Source: Clostridia bacterium (GTDB lineage Bacteria > Bacillota > Clostridia > Lachnospirales > Anaerotignaceae). From it: DNA of 64,000 nt. Both the position numbers and the translations under genes were made by a program. Position 1 is the first letter of the stretch; each line of letters opens with the position of its first letter. Below, piece by piece: positions 16,596 to 24,496 of the stretch. Below the pieces are notes generated by a model, which saw nothing but the letters and a program-made list of their open reading frames with translations, did no database searches and was not told the origin of the DNA. Location: contig JALCQR010000008.1 of NCBI GenBank assembly GCA_022651385.1, forward strand, positions 62,001-126,000, in the 5' to 3' direction.

Positions 16596-16920
16596 TGCTT
16601 TCCACCTCATTTCCTAAAACCTGCATTTCTGCCGGACGTACAGGCGGCCTCGGCGTTATATCATCAAGAGATGATACCGGCACATTAAGTTCCTTTGCAA
16701 TTATTGCCTTTACATGTTTTGAGCATGTCTGCCCCTGACAAAGGCCCATTCCCGGACGTATAAAACGCTTTACTTCGGTCATCGTCCACATTCCCTGATG
16801 TACTGCTTTTCTTATATCGCCCTTTGTTATTTCCTCACATCTGCATATTATAAGTCCGTCATCAGGCTGAGGTATAAACTCGCCTATATCGGCGGAACGG
16901 TCTTTATATTCGCTGCTCAT
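16588..16920 (-). CDS. BFD-like [2Fe-2S]-binding subunit
   Basis: This 110-residue protein has the bacterioferritin-associated-ferredoxin pattern CRCEEIT, then a helical segment and GLCQGQTC: four cysteines as CxC and CxxxxC for a [2Fe-2S] cluster. In opine and proline oxidases this domain is often fused to the large subunit; here it is separate. It probably passes electrons between the two flavin subunits. Its start overlaps the stop of the alpha-subunit gene by one base. Confidence 0.85.
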   Translation of the reverse strand: MSSEYKDRSADIGEFIPQPDDGLIICRCEEITKGDIRKAVHQGMWTMTEVKRFIRPGMGLCQGQTCSKHVKAIIAKELNVPVSSLDDITPRPPVRPAEMQVLGNEVESNE

Positions 16921-18512
16921 TATAAAGTCGCCTCCATTCCTTTATAAAAACGGGCTTTCATTGACATATCTCTCGGTACTTTTATAGTTAAAAGCGTTGT
17001 ATGGTCAAATGCCGGATTTTTTCTGACCTCAACCACTTCTGCTTTGCATACTTTATGCCCGCTTCTGTCAAGACCAACTCCAACATCACCCACAGCCGGC
17101 ACAGGCAAAAATTCATACGGAAGCGTTACGGATGCAAATCCCGGCTCATAATCATTGTTTACAAGAAATATCGCCTGTCCTGAACATGATGCAACACACA
17201 TTCCGCAGTTTGTACATTTGCTTTTTTTATTTACTTCCGGAAGGCTTGTAATATCGTCCCCTACCATTATGCAGCCGAATTTGCAGGCGTCCTGACAAGG
17301 ATTGCACGGTATATTCTGCGTACATTCTATAACAGGATGAACTCCCTTTATATCGTCATCAACACCAGGGAAACTATTTATTTCGTTATCTGCAACATAA
17401 CCCTTTGATAAAAGTGTCTGTGAAAGCTCATATCCTTCATCGGTTTTTGTAAGGTCTGTTCTGCCTTTGTTTTCATGGCTGAACATTCCCTTTCTGAGTT
17501 TATTTATTGAGTTATTAAGCTCATCATATTCGTTTTTAAATTCTTCTTCAGTTACATATCCGTCTTTCTTGGCAGCAGCCAAAGCCGATATTCTGCCTGT
17601 TATCATAGCTGAACTTGCTTCCTCAATGCCTGCAACATCGCCGGCGGCATAAAGCCCTTCTATGGAAGTAGCGCCGTATTTATCTGTTTTAGGAACGGCC
17701 CCTCCTTTGTCAACCATTTCGCAGCCAGTCATAGCAGCCAGTTTGCTCATAGGCGAAAGGCCTACCGCCATACATATAGTATCAACATCCAAATGTTTCT
17801 CTGTTCCCTTTATTACCTTAAAGTGTTCATCAACCTTTGCTATTGTGGCTCCCGTTACATGGTCGCTGCCTTCGGCTTTCACAACCGTGTGTGAAACAAG
17901 AAACGGAACTCCCGCTCTTGAAAGTTTTGAAGCATGAACTCCATATCCGCCTATTCTCTGAGCGGCATCAATTACTGCTACAACGTCGCACCCTGCCTGA
18001 AGAAGCTGAAAGCTTACTACAAGGCCGACGTTTCCGCTGCCAACCATAAGTATTCTGTTTCCGGGCATAACGCCGTTTAAATTCATCATTGTCTGAGCGG
18101 CACCGGCACCCATTACGCCGGGAAGCGTCCAGCCGTCAAACGGGATAAAGTTTTCATTTGCACCAGTTGCAATAATTACATTGTCTGCAGAATAATTGGT
18201 AAGTGAATCATTTTCAACTACACCCAGTCTTTTCATAGGGTAATAAATACCTTCAACAACAGCTTTAAGGTGTACATCAACTCCAAGTTCCCGTGCCTCT
18301 GTAAGAAGTTCCTCACCTATGCGAAAGCCTCTCTCTTTTGCTTTGTGTTCTTTTGAGCCGAAAAATTTATGTATCTGTTTAAAAAGCTGACCTCCGGGAC
18401 GTGAGTTTTCATCAAATACGGCTACATTTTTCATGCCGTGCTTTTTTGCTTCTATAGCCGCTGACAGCCCGGCAGGTCCGGCTCCTATTACAGCCAAATT
18501 ATATCTTTTCAT
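16920..18512 (-). CDS. FAD/NAD-dependent oxidoreductase alpha subunit with 4Fe-4S domain
   Basis: This 530-residue flavoprotein has GAGPAGLSAA near residue 10 for FAD, an inner GSGNVGLV near residue 180 for NAD(P), and the YAAGDVAG motif. After about residue 400 there are cysteine groups CTQNIPCNPCQDACKFGC and CTNCGMCVASC, predicting two 4Fe-4S clusters not found in aerobic sarcosine oxidase. This suggests electrons go to ferredoxin or NAD rather than oxygen. AGGAGGGG precedes the ATG. The gene is part of the four-part enzyme 15444-18830. Confidence 0.88.
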   Translation of the reverse strand: MKRYNLAVIGAGPAGLSAAIEAKKHGMKNVAVFDENSRPGGQLFKQIHKFFGSKEHKAKERGFRIGEELLTEARELGVDVHLKAVVEGIYYPMKRLGVVENDSLTNYSADNVIIATGANENFIPFDGWTLPGVMGAGAAQTMMNLNGVMPGNRILMVGSGNVGLVVSFQLLQAGCDVVAVIDAAQRIGGYGVHASKLSRAGVPFLVSHTVVKAEGSDHVTGATIAKVDEHFKVIKGTEKHLDVDTICMAVGLSPMSKLAAMTGCEMVDKGGAVPKTDKYGATSIEGLYAAGDVAGIEEASSAMITGRISALAAAKKDGYVTEEEFKNEYDELNNSINKLRKGMFSHENKGRTDLTKTDEGYELSQTLLSKGYVADNEINSFPGVDDDIKGVHPVIECTQNIPCNPCQDACKFGCIMVGDDITSLPEVNKKSKCTNCGMCVASCSGQAIFLVNNDYEPGFASVTLPYEFLPVPAVGDVGVGLDRSGHKVCKAEVVEVRKNPAFDHTTLLTIKVPRDMSMKARFYKGMEATL

Positions 18513-18515
18513 TGC

Positions 18516-18830
18516 TTACCCCTCCTTTTTCGCCGATACACCATACTGTGTTTCAACAGTCATTCCCTCTTCAAGAGCAGTTACACATGTTCTTGTGTTT
18601 GGTTTGCCGTTTACAACCATTACACAGTCGGTGCATCTTCCTATGGCACAGAATATGCCTCTCGGTTCTTTTTTCTTTTTGGTGTATCTGTGTATCATAA
18701 CTCCGGCAGCTTTTAACGCTGCTGCTATAGGTTCCCCTTCATAGCCTGTCATTTCTTTTCCGTTGTAGGTAAATTTTACCAGTCTGCCCTTTTTAAAATC
18801 GTCAATAATAGGATGTGACTTTATCCTCAT
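18516..18830 (-). CDS. [2Fe-2S] ferredoxin-like subunit (SoxA/HcnA N-terminal type)
   Basis: This 104-residue protein of the Fer2_4 type has the cluster cysteines in FCAIGRCTDC and a later CVTAL. It matches the small subunit of HcnABC, opine oxidase and hydroxyproline dehydrogenase complexes. It is first in the minus-strand catabolic run, 3 bp before the alpha subunit. The intergenic region upstream is shared with the divergent PucR gene. Confidence 0.87.
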   Translation of the reverse strand: MRIKSHPIIDDFKKGRLVKFTYNGKEMTGYEGEPIAAALKAAGVMIHRYTKKKKEPRGIFCAIGRCTDCVMVVNGKPNTRTCVTALEEGMTVETQYGVSAKKEG

Positions 18831-19149
18831 TAAGCATCTCTCCCGTCTTTTTATTGTTACTGCATTTTTAAAAAAGATTAATAAGCTTTAACGTTTCAGA
18901 TTTCCTCCTTTATTGATATATAAAATCATGTTCTTATGTTACTACCGAAATATTCATTTTTTAATAACTATCTGTTCTTAATTTGTTGTGCAATTGCACA
19001 ATATGGAAAATAACTTATACATTAAAATTCAATATTTGTATTGATTTATCATTGTTTTTATGTCAGAATAAATTAAAAATTATAATTAAATCACTTGAGG
19101 ATATATCATTTGACCAATATATAGTATGAAAATACAGGAGGCGTTATAT
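18831..19149. other. Divergent intergenic region between the oxidoreductase and pucR-type genes
   Basis: This 320-bp, very AT-rich region contains no gene. It must hold the promoters for both directions. The only clear signal is the 16-bp palindrome at 18986-19001. Confidence 0.7.
18986..19001. promoter_or_regulatory. 16-bp perfect palindrome between divergent genes
   Basis: TTGTGCAATTGCACAA is a perfect palindrome, placed about midway between the oxidoreductase operon and the PucR gene. It is a candidate binding site for the PucR protein or for a global regulator. Confidence 0.55.
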
Positions 19150-20322
19150 ATGTCTGCAACTGTGTCAAATATTTTTGAAAACTTATCTCCGTCTTACCGC
19201 CTTAAATGTATAGCCGGAAAAAACGGCATAAATAGCCAGCCTGTCCACTGGGTAAGTGTAGTTGAGGATGACGATGAAAAGAAATTCAGAAACACAAACG
19301 AAATTATACTTACATCGGGGCTCAGAAATTCCCACGAAGATTATTTATTGAAATTTGCTCAAAAACTTAATCAGGCAAATGCCTGTGCTTTGATAATTAA
19401 TATCGGTCCGTATATAAAAGAGATACCCAAAAATCTAATAGATTTTTGCAATGAAGTAAGTCTTCCGCTTTTTATTATGCCGTGGGAAATACTTATGGTT
19501 GACGTAGTTAGAGATATATGCCACTTTATAATTTATGAGGAAACGACTCAGTCCAATATTTCGGAGTTGGTACAAAATATAATATTTAAGACAGAAAACA
19601 TAGAATCACAGATAAAACAGCTTGAGCGCTATGGATATTCAAAAGACAGTATCTACTGCCCCGCAATACTTAAAATACAGGTTGAGGGAAAAGACGACTA
19701 TGACGCCCTTACAAAACACCTTGGCATATATTGCGAGGAAATAACAGGAAGCACAAGTACACATAAGTGTATATCTTTTGTATATAACCGACTGATAACG
19801 CTTATATTTGTGGATTATACAAAAGAGCTTGTGGAAAATTTTATCACATCATTTTACAAAAACCTGCCTTTAAAATTTTTAAGACACAAAATTTATATGT
19901 GCATAGGCTCAAACAAAAATGATATATACAGCCTGTCTGTAAATTTCAAAAGGATATTGCCCTTAATCAAAGTTGCAATAAAAAACGATACAAAAGTTTT
20001 ATTTTATGATTCGGCAGGTATTTATAAAATTCTTGCGGAAGTAAATGATTTGAATGTACTCAAAGAATATTATGACGAAACAATAGGCCTTATAATCAGG
20101 TATGACGGTGAAAAGCTTACCGACCTTTATCAGTTTATAAAAAGCTATATACTGCTTGACGGAAACGTACAGGCTGTGGCCGAAAAGCATTTTGTACATC
20201 GAAATACCGTAAACAATCAGCTAAAAAAAATAGAAAAGATAACAGGCATAGACCCATTTTCAGTAGAAGGAAAAGCACGATTTTCAATTGCTTTAAAAAT
20301 ACTTGATTTATATGCTTTTTAA
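19150..20322 (+). CDS. PucR-family transcriptional regulator
   Basis: This 390-residue protein has an N-terminal PucR sensing domain (about residues 1-120), a middle GGDEF-like region and a C-terminal HTH_30 helix-turn-helix (GNVQAVAEKHFVHRNTVNNQLKKI). Family members usually activate genes for nitrogen-compound catabolism (purines, proline, amines). ATG at 19150 has GGAGG 8 bp before it, and the family starts there; an ATG at 19126 lies ahead of that site. It stands between the oxidoreductase operon (divergent) and the Dpp transporter (same strand), and probably controls both. Confidence 0.87.
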   Translation: MSATVSNIFENLSPSYRLKCIAGKNGINSQPVHWVSVVEDDDEKKFRNTNEIILTSGLRNSHEDYLLKFAQKLNQANACALIINIGPYIKEIPKNLIDFCNEVSLPLFIMPWEILMVDVVRDICHFIIYEETTQSNISELVQNIIFKTENIESQIKQLERYGYSKDSIYCPAILKIQVEGKDDYDALTKHLGIYCEEITGSTSTHKCISFVYNRLITLIFVDYTKELVENFITSFYKNLPLKFLRHKIYMCIGSNKNDIYSLSVNFKRILPLIKVAIKNDTKVLFYDSAGIYKILAEVNDLNVLKEYYDETIGLIIRYDGEKLTDLYQFIKSYILLDGNVQAVAEKHFVHRNTVNNQLKKIEKITGIDPFSVEGKARFSIALKILDLYAF

Positions 20323-20334
20323 TTGCGGCATTTT

Positions 20335-20370
20335 AAAATACCTGTGCAAAGGCATAAAAATACCTGTTCA
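20335..20370 (+). promoter_or_regulatory. Two direct repeats ahead of the dpp promoter
   Basis: AAAATACCTGTGCA (20335-20348) and AAAATACCTGTTCA (20357-20370) are 13/14 identical and start 22 bp apart, about two helical turns. They lie directly ahead of a weak -35 region (TTGATA at 20379) and TATAAT at 20400-20405, the place for an activator such as the PucR protein. Confidence 0.6.
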
Positions 20371-20476
20371 GATGTACATTGATAAACATTCGCGACGGAT
20401 ATAATATTATTAACATAGATAGTGTGTTTAAAAAATAGGTTTTAAACTAAATAGAGCTGTAACAACAGAAATAGAC

Positions 20477-20508
20477 AACGGCGTATATTCCATATATGCC
20501 GTTTTTTT
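20477..20508 (+). terminator. Intrinsic terminator in the dpp leader
   Basis: AACGGCGTATAT and ATATATGCCGTT (one G-T wobble) form a 12-bp stem with a 3-nt loop, followed by seven T residues. It ends pucR transcription. Because the likely dpp promoter (20379-20405) lies ahead of it, it may also attenuate dpp transcription. Confidence 0.82.
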
Positions 20509-20549
20509 GTTTATTTATTTTGTTTTTTATTTGAAAGGAGAGAAAAGCT

Positions 20550-21491
20550 ATGAACAGATTAAGTTATATCATCCGACGGCTTATACAGATGATACCGGTA
20601 TTCTTTATAGTTACGGTACTGGTTTTTGTACTTATTAGATGTATTCCCGGAGATCCGGCCCTTACAATGCTCGGAGATAGGGCAACACATGAAATGATTG
20701 AAGCATACAGGCAAAAAATAGGCTATTATGACCCCTTATGGCTTCAGTATTTTATTTTCTTAAAGGATTTGCTTCATTTTGACCTCGGATCATCTTTAAG
20801 GTACAGTGAGCCTGTTATAAACCTTATTTTAGAAAGACTTCCGGTTACAATAGGCCTTACAGTATCAGTTGTATTTTTTACTGTAGTAATAGGTTTTCCT
20901 CTTGGATTTATGGCAGGCAAAAAACGGAATAAACTTCCGGATTATATTATTAGAATTTATTCTCTTTTCGGTCTTTCGGCACCACAGTTTTGGGTAGGTC
21001 TTATGCTTCTTCTTATGTTTGGTGTAAAAATAAAGCTGTTTCCCGTAAGCAACTGGGGAGACACACTGCCAGAGCATATAATGGCTTTAATACTTCCCGG
21101 AATTACGCAGGCTCTCGGCATAATGGCTGTAATAATAAGAAATTTAAGAAACAATGTTGTTGATATAAGCGGCACCAGTTATGTAACATTTGCGAGAAGC
21201 AAAGGTCTTTCAGAAGGAAGAATAGATTTAAGGTATATTTTCAGAAACGCTCTTTTGCCTACAACCACAATACTTTCCCTTTGGATAGCTTCACTTCTCG
21301 GAGGCTGCATAATTATAGAAACTGTATTTAATCTTCCGGGGCTCGGCGCTCTTATGATAAACAGCGTACTTTCGAGAGATTATTCCGTTATACAGGGAGG
21401 AGTGCTTATTTTTGTAATTACGGTGCTCATTATAAACCTTATAACAGATATAATCTACTCTATGCTTGACCCGAGGGTAACGTTGAATTAA
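20550..21491 (+). CDS. dppB: Peptide/opine-type ABC transporter permease (DppB family)
   Basis: This 313-residue permease has the DppB N-terminus (YIIRRLIQMIPVFFIV, FVLIRCIPGDPA), about six membrane segments and the EAA-like loop around ARSKGLSEGRI. Such permeases import di/oligopeptides, opines or nickel with DppC. AAAGGAG precedes the ATG. It is the first gene of a five-gene transporter operon. Confidence 0.9.
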   Translation: MNRLSYIIRRLIQMIPVFFIVTVLVFVLIRCIPGDPALTMLGDRATHEMIEAYRQKIGYYDPLWLQYFIFLKDLLHFDLGSSLRYSEPVINLILERLPVTIGLTVSVVFFTVVIGFPLGFMAGKKRNKLPDYIIRIYSLFGLSAPQFWVGLMLLLMFGVKIKLFPVSNWGDTLPEHIMALILPGITQALGIMAVIIRNLRNNVVDISGTSYVTFARSKGLSEGRIDLRYIFRNALLPTTTILSLWIASLLGGCIIIETVFNLPGLGALMINSVLSRDYSVIQGGVLIFVITVLIINLITDIIYSMLDPRVTLN

Positions 21492-21509
21492 AAAGAAAGG
21501 AGAATTTCT

Positions 21510-22409
21510 ATGGATATTCGGTGTTCCGCAGTTGCCGATACATCTGCAAAAAGTTTTATAGAAAAGAAAAAGCAAAATATTTTAATAGATACTTTTATTT
21601 TAATACTTAAAAGCAAAGCTCTCGTTATAGGACTCATAATAATAGGCATTATGCTTGTGCTTGCTTTGTTTCCTTCCGTTTTTACAAAGTTTGACCCAAA
21701 TTACATAGACGGAAATGCAATTATGCTTTCACCGTGTACCACCCATTGGTTTGGAACGGATATGTACGGGCGCGATTTGTTTTCACGTGTTATATATGCA
21801 ACAAGGCTTGACCTTTTTATAGGTGTTTCAGCAATGTTTGTTCCTTTTGCCATAGGCACATCTCTTGGACTTATATCCGGCTATTACGGCGGAAAAGTAG
21901 ACGCATTAATAATGAGAATAGTTGATATACTTATGAGTTTTCCATATATGGTGCTTTGTATAATGATAGTCGCAATAATAGGCGCAGGTATAAAAAGCCT
22001 TCTTATAGCCATGTGGCTTGTTGACTGGAAAAACTATGCAAGGCTTATACGAAGCGAAGTAATGATAGTGAAAAACTCTGACTTCATACAGGCGGCAAAA
22101 GTTATGGGATTCAGTGACAAAAGGATACTTTTAAGACATATTCTTCCCAATGTACTTAGCAGCGCACTTGTATATGCCGCAAGCGATATAGTTGTCTGCA
22201 TGATGGCAAGCGCCGGACTTAGTTTTCTCGGCATAGGCGTACAGCCGCCAACCCCTGAATGGGGCGCTCTTATAGCACTTGGCAAAACCAGTCTTTCAAA
22301 AAGCTGGTGGCAGAGTTTCTTCCCGGGCATATTTCTTATACTCTCAGGATTTGGCTTCAGTCTTATAGGCGACGGCATGTCAGACCTATTAAGAACAAGA
22401 GGAAGATAA
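21510..22409 (+). CDS. dppC: Peptide/opine-type ABC transporter permease (DppC family)
   Basis: This 299-residue permease has a cytoplasmic N-terminus, the HWFGTDMYGRDLFSRVIY segment typical of DppC, about six membrane segments and the AAKVMGFSDKRI coupling loop. It pairs with DppB, 18 bp upstream. Confidence 0.9.
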   Translation: MDIRCSAVADTSAKSFIEKKKQNILIDTFILILKSKALVIGLIIIGIMLVLALFPSVFTKFDPNYIDGNAIMLSPCTTHWFGTDMYGRDLFSRVIYATRLDLFIGVSAMFVPFAIGTSLGLISGYYGGKVDALIMRIVDILMSFPYMVLCIMIVAIIGAGIKSLLIAMWLVDWKNYARLIRSEVMIVKNSDFIQAAKVMGFSDKRILLRHILPNVLSSALVYAASDIVVCMMASAGLSFLGIGVQPPTPEWGALIALGKTSLSKSWWQSFFPGIFLILSGFGFSLIGDGMSDLLRTRGR

Positions 22410-22428
22410 ACAGAAAGGAATTTTTGCC

Positions 22429-23424
22429 ATGGAAAATAATATTCTTGAAGTTAAAAATTTAAAAATGCATTACGTTTCTAAATACGAAACAGTAAAGGCA
22501 ATAAATGATATAAGTTTTTCAGTAAAAAAGGGCGAGACATTCGGCCTTGTCGGTGAGAGCGGCTGCGGTAAAAGCTCTGTATGCAAAACGCTTTTGCAGC
22601 TTCTTCCGCCAAACGCTAAATTTATGGGAGGCTCAATAAAATACAAAGGAAAAGAGCTTATAGGTTTAAGCAACAAAGAACTCCAGAAAATAAGAGGACG
22701 TGAAATAAGCATGAGTTTTCAGGAGCTTATGACGGCCCTTAATCCGGTAACAAAAGTTAAAGAACAGATATATGAACAGTTTATAGGCCTTAAAATGACA
22801 AAACAGGAAAAATATGCCAAGGCAGTTAATCTTCTTAAACTTGTGGGCATACCTTCTCCGGAACAGAGACTTGAGGAATATGTACACCAGTTTTCAGGCG
22901 GTATGCGCCAAAGAATAATGATAGCCATTGCTCTTGCCGCACAGCCTTCAATGCTCCTTGCAGATGAGCCCACCACAGCCCTTGACGTTACCATACAGGA
23001 CCAGATTATAAAGCTTATAAACAGTCTTAAAGAAACTCTCGGCATGAGCATAATACTTGTAACTCATGATCTTGGTGTTGTAAGCCAAATGTGCGACAGT
23101 ATAGCAGTTATGTATGCCGGAAGCATTGTGGAAACCGGCGACACTCTTACTATTTTCAGCAAACCTCGGCATCCGTATACGGAAGGCCTCATTCGTTCAA
23201 TGCCGAAAGATGACGGTTCAAAAGACAGACTTGAGTCTATAGAAGGCGCTCCGCCAAACTTAAATAATCTTCCGAAAGGCTGTTCTTTTGCCGAAAGATG
23301 CAAATATGCAACTGAAATATGCATAAACCAGATGCCGCCTTTAAAGGAAGTCGGCGAAAATCACTATTCAAAATGTTTTCATACAGATTTACTTATAAAC
23401 AGCAAAGGTCTTATTGAATTATAA
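22429..23424 (+). CDS. dppD: Peptide-type ABC transporter ATPase (DppD family)
   Basis: This 331-residue ATPase has Walker A GESGCGKSS, signature FSGGMRQR and Walker B LLADEPTTALD. The C-terminal oligopeptide-transporter domain contains CSFAERCKYATEIC plus a last cysteine, a pattern that in some DppD/OppD proteins holds a 4Fe-4S cluster. It lies 19 bp after dppC. Confidence 0.91.
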   Translation: MENNILEVKNLKMHYVSKYETVKAINDISFSVKKGETFGLVGESGCGKSSVCKTLLQLLPPNAKFMGGSIKYKGKELIGLSNKELQKIRGREISMSFQELMTALNPVTKVKEQIYEQFIGLKMTKQEKYAKAVNLLKLVGIPSPEQRLEEYVHQFSGGMRQRIMIAIALAAQPSMLLADEPTTALDVTIQDQIIKLINSLKETLGMSIILVTHDLGVVSQMCDSIAVMYAGSIVETGDTLTIFSKPRHPYTEGLIRSMPKDDGSKDRLESIEGAPPNLNNLPKGCSFAERCKYATEICINQMPPLKEVGENHYSKCFHTDLLINSKGLIEL

Positions 23425-23437
23425 GGAGGTGTTTTAA

Positions 23438-24442
23438 ATGTCTGAATATACTTTAAAAAATAACAATTCGGAAGTGCTTTTAAGCGTAAAACACCTGAGA
23501 AAAGAATTTCCCATAAAGCAAACCATATTCGACATAATACAGAAAAAAGAAAAGAAAAAGCTTACCGCCGTAGACGATGTGTCAATTGATATATATAAAG
23601 GAGAAAACTTGGGTATAGTCGGTGAAAGCGGCTGCGGCAAAACCACATTTGCAAAGTCTGCAATACAGCTTTACAAACCAAATTCAGGTGAAGTGTTTTT
23701 TGAAGGCATAGACATTACTAAAGTATCAAGGAGAGAACTCAGAAAATTGTGCAGAAATTTTCAAATGATATTTCAGGACCCTTTTTCATCTCTTAATCCC
23801 AGAATGTCAGTACGTGACGTTTTAAGCGAAGCTCTTACTGTACATAAAATAGTAGAAAAAAGCAAAGTAAATACCAAAATAGCTAACCTTATAGATATGG
23901 TAGGCCTTAATATTGACCAGCTTGACAGATTCCCCGGAGAATTTTCAGGCGGCCAACAGCAGCGAATAGGCATAGCAAGAGCGCTTGCGCTTAACCCAAA
24001 GCTAATAATTGCCGACGAGCCTGTTTCGGCACTTGATGTTTCAATACAAGCTCAGATTATAAACCTTATAAAAGATTTGCAGGAACGTCTTGGAATAACG
24101 TTTATTTTTATATCCCATGATCTTAGAGTAGTACGGTATGTTACAACAAGAGTGGTTGTTATGTATCTCGGAAAAATTATAGAAACCGCAGATACTGAAA
24201 AGCTGTATCGTAATCCTCTGCATCCGTATACAAAAATACTGCTTGAGTCAAATCCAAACTTAGACCCAAGAAAACGCGAGAAAAAAAGCCTTATAGAAGG
24301 AGAGCCGCCAAGCCCGATAGACCTTCCGAAAGGATGCCGATTCTGCAAACGCTGTAAATACGCAATGGATATATGTCATGAAAAAGAGCCTGATTTAAAG
24401 GAAATCCGTCCGGGGCATAAAGCAGCATGTTTTAAACTGTAA
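23438..24442 (+). CDS. dppF: Peptide-type ABC transporter ATPase (DppF family)
   Basis: This 334-residue ATPase has Walker A GESGCGKTT, signature FSGGQQQR and Walker B IIADEPVSALD. Like DppD it ends with a cysteine-rich segment, CRFCKRCKYAMDIC and a further cysteine. AAGGAGG precedes the ATG. DppD and DppF would form the heterodimeric motor. Confidence 0.91.
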   Translation: MSEYTLKNNNSEVLLSVKHLRKEFPIKQTIFDIIQKKEKKKLTAVDDVSIDIYKGENLGIVGESGCGKTTFAKSAIQLYKPNSGEVFFEGIDITKVSRRELRKLCRNFQMIFQDPFSSLNPRMSVRDVLSEALTVHKIVEKSKVNTKIANLIDMVGLNIDQLDRFPGEFSGGQQQRIGIARALALNPKLIIADEPVSALDVSIQAQIINLIKDLQERLGITFIFISHDLRVVRYVTTRVVVMYLGKIIETADTEKLYRNPLHPYTKILLESNPNLDPRKREKKSLIEGEPPSPIDLPKGCRFCKRCKYAMDICHEKEPDLKEIRPGHKAACFKL

Positions 24443-24496
24443 ATTACACAAAATATGTGTACATCAAATTATTTTTAACTTATAGGAGGAATGTGT

